In this document: piece after piece, positions 36,659 to 45,408 of the stretch | How the letters are laid out: each line of letters begins with the position of its first letter | Numbering within the stretch: position 1 is the stretch's first letter | Origin: Helicobacter sp. | Lineage (GTDB): Bacteria > Campylobacterota > Campylobacteria > Campylobacterales > Helicobacteraceae | Reading direction: 5' to 3' | NCBI RefSeq assembly: GCF_017502485.1 | Contig: NZ_JAFVUX010000020.1 | Span: 1-64,000, forward strand | DNA length: 64,000 nucleotides | The notes under the pieces: generated by a model | What the model was told of the DNA's origin: nothing | Database searches by the model: none | Seen by the model: only the letters and a program-made list of their open reading frames with translations | Made by a program: the position numbers and the translations under genes

Positions 36659-36967
36659 ATGAAAAGAGTGTTTGTAGGTTTGAGTATGGTGGCGACTTTG
36701 GCGTTGTCTGGATGTGCTTTTCCTTCCCCTGTTGGTATGCTTTATACTGATGTGTCTTTGCCTATAACTGCGACTTCTGCCAGTGGTGCTTCTAAAGAAG
36801 GGCAAGCGACTTGCACAAGCATTTTAAGCCTTGTATCCACGGGTGATTGCTCAGTAGAAACTGCAGCAAAAAATGGCAAGATACAATCCATTAAAAGTGT
36901 AGATTCTAAAGTCTTTAGTGTGCTTGGGTTTTATAACACTTACACAACAATTGTCCGTGGCAATTAA
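36659..36967 (+). CDS. TRL-like lipoprotein
   Basis: A 102-residue lipoprotein: MKRVFVGLSMVATLALSGC, with lipobox 'LSGC'. The mature part follows the TRL-like family pattern: 'PVGMLYTDVSLPI' near the start, 'SKEGQATCTSIL', 'STGDCSVETAAKNGKI' and 'FYNTYTTIVRGN' at the end. The family is named from a tRNA-linked locus and has no established function. ATG at 36659 follows AGGAG; an earlier in-frame start at 36629 would spoil the signal peptide. It stands alone between the RND and yejB genes. Confidence 0.8.
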   Translation: MKRVFVGLSMVATLALSGCAFPSPVGMLYTDVSLPITATSASGASKEGQATCTSILSLVSTGDCSVETAAKNGKIQSIKSVDSKVFSVLGFYNTYTTIVRGN

Positions 36968-37054
36968 AACTAGCTAGATTCTAGCGCACTTAAGGCGTGG
37001 TCCTAGAATCCTGGTGTAACTCTCTAAGATATAGCATAATACAGAAGGTATCCG

Positions 37055-38095
37055 ATGTTTGCCTACATTACAAAGCGTTTGGGACTGCTTATCCCCACGC
37101 TCTTTGGCATTATTGTGCTAAATTTCTTGCTTATACAGCTCGCACCTGGCGGTCCTGTGGAGCAGATAATAAGCAAAATAGAGAGCGCAAACCTTAATGA
37201 AGCTGGAGGCGGGATCAAGCCCCAAGATTATAAAGCTACTCAAGGCTTATCTCAAGAGCTTATAGAGGAGCTTAAGGTGCAATATGGCTTTGACAAGCCC
37301 TTGTGGGAGAGATTTACGCTACTGCTTAGATCCTATGTTGTCTTTGATCTTGGGGAGAGCTACTACCGAAAAGCTCCTGTGTGGGAGATTATCTGCGAGA
37401 AGTTGCCTGTGTCCATTAGTCTTGGTGTATTTAGCACTTTGCTTATTTATCTTATCTCTATCCCACTTGGTGTGTATAACGCCTATCGCAATGGCTCTAC
37501 ATTTGATAGTATAAGCTCCTTTATCATTGTGGTATGCAATGCTGTGCCGCCGTTTTTGTTTGGCGTGGTGGGGATAGTGTTGCTAGCAAGTATGTGGCAA
37601 GTGTTTCCACTGCGTGGGCTTACAAGCGATGATTTTGCTTCCTTAAGCGTGTTTGGTAAGGTGCTTGACTATCTCCACCATATCACACTACCAGTGCTAT
37701 GTCTTTCTCTTGGCTCTCTAGCGTGGCTTACTTTTCTCACAAAGCACTCTTTCATTGATGAGCTACACAAGCCTTATGTGCTATGTGCTAGGGCAAAGGG
37801 TGCAAATGAAGCGCGCATACTCTATGGGCATATTTTCCGCAATGCAATGCTTCTGGTCATCGCATCTTTTCCTAGTGCATTTCTAGGAATGTTTCTAAGC
37901 GGGAGCTTGATGATTGAGATGCTCTTTAGCCTTGATGGGCTAGGACTTTTGGGCTATGAGAGCTTGCTAAATAGAGATTATCCAGTAGTGTTTGGTAGCT
38001 TATATATTTTCACGCTTTTGGCTCTTGCGTTTGGGATTATTAGTGATATTACTTATACGCTAATTGACCCTAGAATCCATTTTGATACACGCTAG
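37055..38095 (+). CDS. yejB: Oligopeptide / microcin C-type ABC transporter permease (YejB-like)
   Basis: Inner-membrane subunit of a peptide importer. The 346-residue protein has six hydrophobic helices and the DppB/OppB-type 'TKRLGLLIPTLFGIIVLNFLLI' style N terminus, a loop insert (about 40-75) typical of YejB, and the ATPase-contact (EAA) region 'CARAKGANEARILYGHIFRNAM'. Neither the second permease, the ATPase nor the binding protein is next to it, which is unusual because yejABEF are normally clustered. The stop codon TAG at 38093 belongs to a near copy of the repeat (TAGATTCTG). Confidence 0.85.
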   Translation: MFAYITKRLGLLIPTLFGIIVLNFLLIQLAPGGPVEQIISKIESANLNEAGGGIKPQDYKATQGLSQELIEELKVQYGFDKPLWERFTLLLRSYVVFDLGESYYRKAPVWEIICEKLPVSISLGVFSTLLIYLISIPLGVYNAYRNGSTFDSISSFIIVVCNAVPPFLFGVVGIVLLASMWQVFPLRGLTSDDFASLSVFGKVLDYLHHITLPVLCLSLGSLAWLTFLTKHSFIDELHKPYVLCARAKGANEARILYGHIFRNAMLLVIASFPSAFLGMFLSGSLMIEMLFSLDGLGLLGYESLLNRDYPVVFGSLYIFTLLALAFGIISDITYTLIDPRIHFDTR

Positions 38096-38102
38096 ATTCT
38101 GC

Positions 38103-38108
38103 TATAAT
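38103..38108 (+). promoter_or_regulatory. -10 box upstream of the outer-membrane protein gene
   Basis: TATAAT in GCTATAATATAG, 26 bp upstream of the GTG start at 38134, immediately after the yejB stop. Spacing leaves room for a short leader with the TAAAGG ribosome-binding site. Confidence 0.6.
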
Positions 38109-38133
38109 ATAGCATTTCTAGTAAAGGTTTCCT

Positions 38134-38823
38134 GTGCGTGTCTTGTTGCTGGTGGCTTGTGCGATCACTCCTTGGCTTTATGCCAGTGCGCTTGCATCTT
38201 TGTCCCAGAGTTTATGCAATGAAGAATATAGCTCTTGCGCAAAGATCGAGCAAACACAGGATCAAAAAAGAGTCAAAAAGCACGCCCTAACACTTGGCGT
38301 GTCAATTCTTAGCGGTGATGGGGTGCTGTTTGAGAAAGACACTACACTAAACATAACCAAAAAGATCCACGCCAAAGATGGCAACATTATGGGGATTTTC
38401 GGTGGAGTGTATCGTGTAGCTCCTAGACACATTTTGCGCTATGATTTGCACACTGGATTCTCATCAATTGGTTTTCACAGCGCGCAAGAGCCCGGGCTAT
38501 TTGAGCTAAATGGTGCTAAAATTGGCGCAGGGCTTGGCTATGAGTGGGGATTCTACCTAGGGGATAGATTCTCTTGGAGTCTTGCCATTAGCGCAGAATA
38601 CACCACTTACTACTACAAGCAAGATAAGATACTTTTACTTCTGCAAGAAACTATGCCAAAGGTGGGGATAGGATTTGAAGGGCGTGAGCATCACTACTTT
38701 GAAGTGTTTTTTGGTATGCCTGTGTATGCAAATCTTAAGGTCAAAAACAATAACTCATCGTTCATTGTCTCAAATTATCCTAGGCATTTGCGCTTAGGGT
38801 TTTTATACGCATATAGATTCTAG
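38134..38823 (+). CDS. Putative outer-membrane beta-barrel protein
   Basis: A 229-residue exported protein: signal peptide (MRVLLLVACAITPWLYASA), a short cysteine-containing segment ('LCNEEYSSCAK'), then alternating hydrophobic strands ('IGAGLGYEWGFYLG', 'WSLAISAEYTTYYY', 'LRLGFLYAYRF') ending in Phe, as in outer-membrane barrels. No specific family recognised. GTG start with TAAAGG 6 bp upstream. The stop TAG lies within a TAGATTCTA copy. It has its own promoter. Confidence 0.7.
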   Translation: MRVLLLVACAITPWLYASALASLSQSLCNEEYSSCAKIEQTQDQKRVKKHALTLGVSILSGDGVLFEKDTTLNITKKIHAKDGNIMGIFGGVYRVAPRHILRYDLHTGFSSIGFHSAQEPGLFELNGAKIGAGLGYEWGFYLGDRFSWSLAISAEYTTYYYKQDKILLLLQETMPKVGIGFEGREHHYFEVFFGMPVYANLKVKNNNSSFIVSNYPRHLRLGFLYAYRF

Positions 38824-38830
38824 GTAGGCT

Positions 38831-39874
38831 ATGGAGTGGAGCTTTGGTAATGTGATGGAGCAATGGCTCTATGGTGAGCTAGGCTACTATCATCACGCGC
38901 ATATAGGTAAAGGTGGAGATTTTTACACTGCAGTGAGTGCTTCGAGATTTTTTGGCGGGGCGATCGCACGCCATATTCTTACACTTCTAGAATCTAGCCA
39001 GCTTACGCTACCGTTGCATATCGTGGAGATTGGCGCACATCACGGCGAGCTACTATGTGATATATACGACTTTTTAGATGTATTAAGTGAAGGCGTCTTG
39101 CCCTATACGAAATGCACTATTATCGAGCCTTTAGCAACCTTGCAGACTAAAGCTAGGCTAAACATTGCGTCGCGTACGATTATGCAAGCAAACAGTTTTG
39201 ATGATGTAGCTTTGGGGATAGATGAGAGTGTGTTTGTCGTAAGCAATGAGCTCTTTGATGCATTTGCTTGTGAGATTGTGTGCGAGCGGGGCGGACATAG
39301 AGAAATGCTCTGTGGCTTTACAAATGGACAGAATATAGTGGATTCTAGGGAATCTTTACGCCTAGAGTGGCAAGATTTCGCGCGTGCTAAAAATGCGCGC
39401 GAAATCGATGGCTTTATGCAACACTATGGGCTTACTAGTGGCGAGATTCCACTTGGGTGGGTGGAATTTGTGCGTGGGCTTTGTAGCTTTGCCAAAGGGG
39501 CAAAATGCTGGAGATTTCTAAGCTTTGATTACGCGCCTTTGGGGAGTAGGGGGCTTAGCTTACGGGGGTATGGGGAGCATAGAATCTTTGATCTAGCAGA
39601 GATTATGCGTGATGCTCCTAAGCTTTTTGGTAGGATTGATCTCACTTATAATGTTGATTTTACTCTATTAAGGCAGATATTTATAGAAAATGGCGCGCGC
39701 GAGATATTTTGCGATAGGCTTAATACGCTTTTGGTGGAGTTTGGGATTACGGAGCTGCTACAAAGCCTACTTGAGATAAATCCTAGACAATATGAAATTG
39801 AAGCTCTGCGTGTGCGGCAGCTTTTGGGTGGCGGGCTTGGAGAAAAATTTATGGGCGTGTGCTTTGGTGGCTAG
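38831..39874 (+). CDS. MidA/NDUFAF7-type SAM-dependent methyltransferase
   Basis: A 347-residue protein of the DUF185 family: 'GELGYYHHAHIGKGGDFYTAVSAS' (split; key part 'GKGGDFYTA'), SAM site 'IVEIGAHHGELLCDI', and 'VVSNELFDAFACEIV', which is the 'NE-DA-P' region with Ala-Cys in place of the usual Leu-Pro. The mitochondrial relative NDUFAF7 methylates an arginine of complex I and is needed for its assembly; a similar role here, where nuo genes also occur, is speculative. The stop TAG at 39872 is the start of a TAGATTCTA copy. Confidence 0.82.
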   Translation: MEWSFGNVMEQWLYGELGYYHHAHIGKGGDFYTAVSASRFFGGAIARHILTLLESSQLTLPLHIVEIGAHHGELLCDIYDFLDVLSEGVLPYTKCTIIEPLATLQTKARLNIASRTIMQANSFDDVALGIDESVFVVSNELFDAFACEIVCERGGHREMLCGFTNGQNIVDSRESLRLEWQDFARAKNAREIDGFMQHYGLTSGEIPLGWVEFVRGLCSFAKGAKCWRFLSFDYAPLGSRGLSLRGYGEHRIFDLAEIMRDAPKLFGRIDLTYNVDFTLLRQIFIENGAREIFCDRLNTLLVEFGITELLQSLLEINPRQYEIEALRVRQLLGGGLGEKFMGVCFGG

Positions 39875-39884
39875 ATTCTAGGGG

Positions 39885-40070
39885 CTAGAAGTTATAAACA
39901 CCAAGTATAATATGGCAGAAGTTAAGAAGTGTTGGGTTTATGTAGCAAATGGCATCTCTAGCTCGTGCGTAGAGACAGCTAGCCCTGTGCTCTTGCTTGT
40001 GATAGGCTGATAGCTTGAAGCTCTGTGTGCTTACAAATGCACACAGCAAGAATAGTAAAAACTTTTTTAT
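39885..40070 (-). CDS. Small secreted cysteine-containing protein, possible ATA start
   Basis: A 61-codon minus-strand frame that reads M-KKFLLFLLCAFVSTQSF- if the ATA at 40068-40070 initiates, giving a classic signal peptide. AGGAG lies 5 bp upstream of that ATA; the TTG at 40071-40073 is only 2 bp from it, so spacing favours ATA. The mature part has three cysteines ('ASCLYAR', 'AICYI', 'NFCHI'). Function unknown. The gene could be decaying after loss of its ATG. It lies opposite to, and just after, the methyltransferase gene. Confidence 0.45.
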   Translation of the reverse strand: MKKFLLFLLCAFVSTQSFKLSAYHKQEHRASCLYARARDAICYINPTLLNFCHIILGVYNF

Positions 40071-40098
40071 CAATACTCCTGAAGTGTAGAATAAGCTA

Positions 40099-40132
40099 AG
40101 ATTCTAGTAGAAAACGCTTGAAGCTAGAATCT
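40099..40132. repeat. Inverted pair of the repeat core upstream of hemW
   Basis: AGATTCTAG (40099-40107) and CTAGAATCT (40124-40132) are exact reverse complements with a 16-nt loop. They lie between the small secreted-protein gene and hemW, which point in opposite directions. The right arm is part of an exact TAGAATCTA. Confidence 0.8.
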
Positions 40133-40154
40133 AAATGCTATGGAGCTGCGCCCT

Positions 40155-41351
40155 ATGATACTCTACATTCACATACCATTTTGTGCGAGTAAGTGTGGAT
40201 ATTGTGCTTTTAGCTCTTATACGGGAGCAGATTCTAGTGTGAAGCAAGCTTATGTGCAAGCCCTGCTGCTTGATATTGCTAGCACGCTAGATGGATACTA
40301 TCACGGCAGATTGGAGTCTAGCTTGCTGGATTCTAGGGGGATAGAGCAGAAATCTAGCATACAAGATTCTGGAGTGCTAGAATCTAAATCGCTAAGATCT
40401 AGTGCTAATTTTGTGCAGCTTGATAGCATTTACATTGGTGGTGGCACACCAAGCTTACTGCCTAGTAGCGCGTATGCGCTGATATTTGAGCAAATCGCGC
40501 GATTTTGCGATATGCAAAGTGTGCAAGAAATCACTATAGAAGCTAATCCAAACTCCCTGCAATCGCAGTGGTGTAAGGATCTAGCAAGCTTGGGAGTAAC
40601 GCGCATAAGCTTAGGCGTGCAAAGCTTTGATAAAAACAAGCTTGCATTTTTAGAGCGCGATCATAGTGGGCAAGATATTTACCAAGCCCTAGAAGCAGCG
40701 CAAGTTTTCCCACATAGAAGCATAGATATGATGTATGGCACACCTTTTGATGATGAGACTACGCTTTATAATGATATACAAAAAGCCTGCGCGCTTGCTG
40801 TTGATCATCTCTCCGCCTACTCACTAATGATTGAGCAAGGCGCGCGCTTTGCTTACAAGTATCAATCCCTAGCCACTTCCACACGCGAGCAAGGAGATGA
40901 TCTTGCTATGCAAGCAAAGCTTGTGCGCACAATTACTAGCGAGTGTGGATTCTCCCAATACGAAATTTCAAATTTTGCGCGCCCCTACAAATGCCTACAT
41001 AATCGCAAATATTGGGCTGGGGAGGAGTATTTGGGCTGTGGAGTAGGGGCAGTGGGTAGGGTAGGGAAGGTGCGCTACAAGGGTGCAAAAGATTTGCGAG
41101 CCTACATACAAAATCCTTTAGCCAAAGAATGTGAGAATCTAAGCTCCGGGGATCTAGCCTTTGAAGCAGTGTTTTTGGGACTTAGGAGCGATTCTGGGGT
41201 ATTGCTTCCTTTTATCCATCCACATATCAATGCAAATCGTTTAGCAATTCTATTAGAAGAAAAAATATGCACTGTAAAAGACAATTATCTCTTAGCCAAT
41301 GATATATTATTGGCCGATGAAATTACATTATGGCTTATGCGAGATATATGA
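40155..41351 (+). CDS. hemW: HemW-like radical SAM haem chaperone
   Basis: HemW proteins carry haem and use a radical-SAM cluster; many are mislabelled coproporphyrinogen oxidase. The product shows 'LYIHIPFCASKCGYCAFSSY' near the start (CxxxCxxC), 'IYIGGGTPSLLP', 'EITIEANPNSL', 'RISLGVQSF' and 'YEISNFARPYKCLHNRKYW', the last typical of HemW. A serine-rich insert (about residues 50-85) consists largely of repeat-encoded LES, LDS and DSR units. The ATG at 40155 begins the usual family start; an ATG at 40140 is an alternative with a weaker SD. Confidence 0.9.
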   Translation: MILYIHIPFCASKCGYCAFSSYTGADSSVKQAYVQALLLDIASTLDGYYHGRLESSLLDSRGIEQKSSIQDSGVLESKSLRSSANFVQLDSIYIGGGTPSLLPSSAYALIFEQIARFCDMQSVQEITIEANPNSLQSQWCKDLASLGVTRISLGVQSFDKNKLAFLERDHSGQDIYQALEAAQVFPHRSIDMMYGTPFDDETTLYNDIQKACALAVDHLSAYSLMIEQGARFAYKYQSLATSTREQGDDLAMQAKLVRTITSECGFSQYEISNFARPYKCLHNRKYWAGEEYLGCGVGAVGRVGKVRYKGAKDLRAYIQNPLAKECENLSSGDLAFEAVFLGLRSDSGVLLPFIHPHINANRLAILLEEKICTVKDNYLLANDILLADEITLWLMRDI

Positions 41352-41493
41352 GTTTAAAAAAGAATAAAAATCCCATTAAAACTCAAAAGTATTAAGTATT
41401 ATTTTATTTTTTTATATCTAGAATTAATAGCTGAAAACTCAAAACTAACTAGGTAAAGTTTTCATACAAAGCTATATCTTGGAAGGATAGATA

Positions 41494-42234
41494 ATGAAAA
41501 GAATGTTATCAACTCTTAGTTTTATTTTAGTGGCTACATCCATAGCATATGCTAGCGATAACCATATGACTCATTGGGGGTATGAAGTGGATAATGGTCC
41601 AGAAGTATGGGGCAATTTGGGCTATGAAACTTGTAAAATTGGGACAACTCAATCTCCCGTTAATATTATCGCAAAAAATGCAAAAACAACTAAAAATGAG
41701 CTAAATATAGCCTATAAGCCAAGTTCAGCTAGCTTGGTAAATAACGGACACACTATCCAAGCGAATTTTGATGATAGCGGAGATGTAGTATTTGAAGGAA
41801 AAGCTTACAAGCTTATACAAACGCATTTCCACACACCATCTGAAAACCAGTTAAATGGTAAAAAATATCCACTAGAAGCACATTTTGTGCATAAAACAAA
41901 AGATGGTGCAATTTTAGTTTTGGCAGTTCTTTTTGAAAAAGGTGCGGCGAATATGGAATTAAATAAAATCTCAATTGCTACACCAAAAGAAGTGGGTATT
42001 GTTTTAGATATCAATGATTTCAATCCGGATAAATTATTGCCGACAAAACATGGATACTACGCATTTACAGGTAGCCTAACAACCCCTCCTTGTACTGAAA
42101 AGGTCCAATGGGTGGTGCTAAAAGCACAACAAACTGCTAGCGAAAAACAAATTGCCAACTTACATATGGTAATGAAAGACAATGCTCGACAACCACAAAT
42201 GCTAAATGACCGCTTAGTAAAAGTTGCTGAATAA
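41494..42234 (+). CDS. Periplasmic alpha-carbonic anhydrase
   Basis: Converts CO2 and bicarbonate in the periplasm; in H. pylori it helps acid acclimation with urease. The 246-residue product has a signal peptide (MKRMLSTLSFILVATSIAYA), 'HWGYEVDNGPEVWGNL', the zinc ligands H111 and H113 ('THFHTPSENQ') and H130 ('LEAHFVH'), and 'FTGSLTTPPCTEKVQW'. All catalytic positions that I can judge are present. RBS GGAAGGA. The gene contains no copy of the 9-mer and uses more A-rich codons than its neighbours. Confidence 0.95.
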   Translation: MKRMLSTLSFILVATSIAYASDNHMTHWGYEVDNGPEVWGNLGYETCKIGTTQSPVNIIAKNAKTTKNELNIAYKPSSASLVNNGHTIQANFDDSGDVVFEGKAYKLIQTHFHTPSENQLNGKKYPLEAHFVHKTKDGAILVLAVLFEKGAANMELNKISIATPKEVGIVLDINDFNPDKLLPTKHGYYAFTGSLTTPPCTEKVQWVVLKAQQTASEKQIANLHMVMKDNARQPQMLNDRLVKVAE

Positions 42235-42714
42235 CTGGCTGAGTGCTAACGCATAAGCTTTTATAATCGCTTTCAACCTGCATTTTAATCTAGCTTCTCT
42301 CTTTAAAAAGTTTCACACGAGAGAGGGGCTAGTTGTTGATACAAACTTAAGTCCAATATTCTACCACGAAAATTAGACCTACTTAAGTGGCACCATAACA
42401 ACTATGGATATTCTAGGAATGGAACAGTCTAAAAACAGCGGTACAAACGCGCAATGCACTTGCTAGCACTTGAAGATTGTATAAAATCCCCATATCGCAA
42501 ACTTCGCCAATTTTTACGCGCATTTTGGCATAGATTCAAACAAAAGCGTAGTCATATATAAGGGATATTAGGATACAGATAATATATGTAAAAGTATGAA
42601 AATTATAGTTTTCATAACTAAACTAAATTAAACAATGCGACACTATATTTTAGTTATCCACCCACTACCACAGCGTACATATGGTAGATAGCGCGTAGGT
42701 AGCCTAGAATCTAC
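42235..42714. other. Intergenic region with several dyads between carbonic anhydrase and rpsO
   Basis: 480 bp between convergent genes, without a supported reading frame. Visible are a TATAAT (about 42262), a 13-bp stem with two G-U pairs (42290-42302 with 42320-42332), a 7-bp dyad AGTTGTT/AACAACT (from 42331 to about 42411) and the 8-mer ACTTAAGT twice. One TAGAATCTA copy lies at about 42708, just past the rpsO stop. A structured or small RNA is possible but I recognise none (no tmRNA, RNase P or SRP signature). Confidence 0.4.
42290..42332 (+). repeat. Imperfect hairpin downstream of carbonic anhydrase
   Basis: CTAGCTTCTCTCT and AGAGAGGGGCTAG pair over 13 bp with two G-U wobbles around a 17-nt loop, 56 bp after the carbonic anhydrase stop. 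It may slow or end transcription, but no T-run follows, so I do not call it a terminator. Confidence 0.5.
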
Positions 42715-42987
42715 CTAGCGATCTTTGATGTTGAGAGTCGCGATGAGTTTCGTGTAAGTCTCGTATTTAGTGCGTTTTAGGTATTTAAGCAAGTGTTTTC
42801 TGCGTCCTACGAGTTTTAGCAGTCCTAGTCTGCTTGAGTGGTCCTTAGGATTTGCCTTTAGGTGTGTAGTTAGCGTGGAGATTCTCTCACTAAGGAGAGC
42901 AATCTGCACTTCCGAGGAACCTGTATCTTTTGTATCGCGAGCAAAATCACCGATGATCTGCTGCTTTTTCGCCGTATCCAAAGCCAT
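42715..42987 (-). CDS. rpsO: 30S ribosomal protein S15
   Basis: Binds the central domain of 16S rRNA. The 90-residue product is standard length and shows '[16 protein letters not shown]', '[22 protein letters not shown]' region and '[11 protein letters not shown]'. RBS AGGAGG lies just upstream of the ATG (positions 42994-42999 on the plus strand). It diverges from flhA; the rpsO-flhA neighbourhood is shared with H. pylori. Confidence 0.98.
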   Translation of the reverse strand: MALDTAKKQQIIGDFARDTKDTGSSEVQIALLSERISTLTTHLKANPKDHSSRLGLLKLVGRRKHLLKYLKRTKYETYTKLIATLNIKDR

Positions 42988-43097
42988 AAATGACCTCCTG
43001 ATTGGTAGTTAAAATAAAGTTGTGATTGTATAAAATAGAATCTAAAAGTAAAGTTAAATCTCTGTATTCTATGGTGTCCGCTACAACATTAGGTATA

Positions 43098-43129
43098 AGC
43101 TTTGACTCTTAAAGTCAAAGCTATTTTTT
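43098..43129 (+). terminator. Rho-independent terminator upstream of flhA
   Basis: AGCTTTGACT (43098-43107) and AGTCAAAGCT (43113-43122) form a perfect 10-bp stem with a 5-nt loop, followed by A then six T residues (43124-43129). It works on the plus strand, yet no plus-strand gene ends nearby: rpsO points the other way and flhA starts 53 bp downstream. It could end a short leader or small RNA started in the rpsO-flhA gap, or act as an attenuator for flhA. Confidence 0.75.
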
Positions 43130-43181
43130 ACAAAAAACTCGCTAAAATCCGCACTTGCAACAATCACATACAAGGCATTAT

Positions 43182-45386
43182 ATGGCATCTAAGGGACAAA
43201 CAGCACTGCAAAAGCTTATTGCATTTGCACAGGCTATGCTACATAGTAAGGATTTGACTGTTGTGGCGTTTTTGCTTTGCATTCTTATGATTATCATAGT
43301 CCCTTTACCACCAATAGTTTTGGACTTTTTGCTAACTATTTCCATTATGCTTTCAATTCTCATCGTTTTCATCGCGCTTTATATCACTAAGCCTACGGAC
43401 TTTTCCGCCTTCCCTACCCTACTGCTCATTGTTACGCTATTTCGCTTAGCACTCAATGTCGCTACCACGCGTATGATTCTTACAGAGGGCTATCGCGGAC
43501 CTAGTGCTGTGAGTGATATTATCACCGCATTTGGGGAATTTACTATTAGCGGAAATTATGTCATAGGGGTGATTATTTTTAGTATTTTGGTGCTTGTAAA
43601 TCTCCTTGTCGTTACCAACGGCTCTACGCGCGTTACAGAAGTGCGCGCACGCTTCGCCCTTGATGCGATGCCCGGTAAGCAAATGGCAATTGATGCAGAC
43701 TTTAATAGTGGGCTAATCGATGAGAAAGAAGCCAAACTCCGTCGCAGCGCACTATCACAAGAAGCGGATTTTTATGGCTCAATGGATGGGGCGAGCAAAT
43801 TTGTCAAAGGTGATGCAATCGCTTCTATTATCATCACTATCATCAATATTGTTGGCGGATTTTTAGTCGGTATGATCCAGTATGATATGGGCTTAGCGCA
43901 AGCAGCACAGACCTTTACGATTCTTACCATAGGCGATGGACTTGTCGGGCAAATTCCAGCCCTTATTATTGCTACGGCTACGGGCATTGTAGCTACACGC
44001 ACCGCTGCGCAAGAAAATACCAAAGAAAGCTTCGCGCAAAATCTGGTCTCCCAGCTTACCTCTCAGTCGAAAACTCTAGTCATTGTGGGTATGATCTTGC
44101 TACTTTTTGCTTCAATCCCCGGGCTTCCTACTTTCTCGCTGCTGTTTGTGGGGACCATCTTGCTCTTTGTCGCTTGGCTACTCTCTAGAGAAGATGAAAA
44201 AAGCCTATTTTCTATCCTGCTTGATTGGGTGAATAAGAAATTTAACACAAACTTCAGCGCAGGCGTAGAAGAGTCTCGAGTAGAGCCTGATCTCTCCCCT
44301 GCCCCCAAGCCAGAAAAAACGCAAGAAGAAATCCGCAAAGAAGAGGAGCAAAATCTAAAAGATGCGCTAAAGGTTGATTTCCTAGAGCTTGAACTTGGGT
44401 TTGAGCTTATTGGACTAGCAGATCAAAAGCAAGGTGGCTTGCTAATTGAGCGCGTGCGATCAATGCGCAAAAAAATCGCGCACGACTATGGATTTTTAAT
44501 GCCTCAAATTAGAATCCGTGATAATCTTATGCTCCCATCGCCAAATTATGAAGTCAAGCTAAAGGGTGTGGTCATCGGTGAGGGGATGGTTATGCCCACC
44601 AAATTTCTAGCCCTTGACACAGGTGTTGTGGGCAAAAAAATTGAAGGTGTAGAAGTGCAAGAGCCGGCATTTGGTATGAATGCAGTGTGGATTGATGCAA
44701 AAGACAAAGAAGATGCCATTATTGCGGGATACACAGTATTTGACCCATCTTCTGTAATCTCTACGCATATTAGTGAGCTTGTGACGCGCAACGCACAAGA
44801 GTTTATTACGCGTGATGAAGTTAATGGCATATTAAGTCGTATGAGCGATGACTACCCTGCCCTAGTCGAAGAAGCGCGCAAAATCTCATCTGTTATCCGT
44901 ATGGTACTACAAGCTTTACTTGCAGAGCGAGTGCCTATACGAGATATGCTTACAATCCTTGAAACAACTATTGATAAGCACGCGCTAGGCTTGGATCTTG
45001 ATGTGATTATTGAAGGGGTGCGCGCTAGGCTTGCTAGAGTGATTACACAGACTTTTGTAGATTCTGATGGTGTGCTGAAGATTATAGGATTTTCTCCACT
45101 TGATGAAGAATATCTTAAAGCGCGCATTAAAAATGACCCAGATTACGGACAAGTGCTAGCACTCACTGCCGCAGAATCTGAGCAATTTACCCTAGGACTT
45201 AAAAATGCCATAGAGGCAATGAAAGAGAAAAATATCTATGGCGTCATCGCCACTGATGTTAAGTTACGGCGTGTTATGGTTAAAGAAGTGCGTGATATTA
45301 AAGCAAGGATTCCAGTTATAAGCTATGCAGAAATTGATCCAAATGCAAAATTTGAGCAAGTAGGCTTAATCTCACCAAACTTTTGA
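43182..45386 (+). CDS. flhA: Flagellar export gate protein FlhA
   Basis: Large membrane subunit of the flagellar type III export gate; in H. pylori it is also required for flagellar regulation. The 734-residue product has seven to eight membrane helices (about 20-320), the conserved FHIPEP-type segment '[24 protein letters not shown]' region, and a cytoplasmic domain (about 370-734) for chaperone docking. The ATG at 43182 is preferred to an upstream TTG at 43155, which has no SD. A TAAAAT box at about 43144 may be its promoter, after the terminator. Confidence 0.97.
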   Translation: MASKGQTALQKLIAFAQAMLHSKDLTVVAFLLCILMIIIVPLPPIVLDFLLTISIMLSILIVFIALYITKPTDFSAFPTLLLIVTLFRLALNVATTRMILTEGYRGPSAVSDIITAFGEFTISGNYVIGVIIFSILVLVNLLVVTNGSTRVTEVRARFALDAMPGKQMAIDADFNSGLIDEKEAKLRRSALSQEADFYGSMDGASKFVKGDAIASIIITIINIVGGFLVGMIQYDMGLAQAAQTFTILTIGDGLVGQIPALIIATATGIVATRTAAQENTKESFAQNLVSQLTSQSKTLVIVGMILLLFASIPGLPTFSLLFVGTILLFVAWLLSREDEKSLFSILLDWVNKKFNTNFSAGVEESRVEPDLSPAPKPEKTQEEIRKEEEQNLKDALKVDFLELELGFELIGLADQKQGGLLIERVRSMRKKIAHDYGFLMPQIRIRDNLMLPSPNYEVKLKGVVIGEGMVMPTKFLALDTGVVGKKIEGVEVQEPAFGMNAVWIDAKDKEDAIIAGYTVFDPSSVISTHISELVTRNAQEFITRDEVNGILSRMSDDYPALVEEARKISSVIRMVLQALLAERVPIRDMLTILETTIDKHALGLDLDVIIEGVRARLARVITQTFVDSDGVLKIIGFSPLDEEYLKARIKNDPDYGQVLALTAAESEQFTLGLKNAIEAMKEKNIYGVIATDVKLRRVMVKEVRDIKARIPVISYAEIDPNAKFEQVGLISPNF

Positions 45387-45408
45387 TAACAACACAAGGA
45401 TATAGATT

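Noticed and set aside
42290-42332. Hairpin after carbonic anhydrase as an intrinsic terminator
   Set aside because: The stem is good, but no T-run follows, so I list it only as a hairpin.
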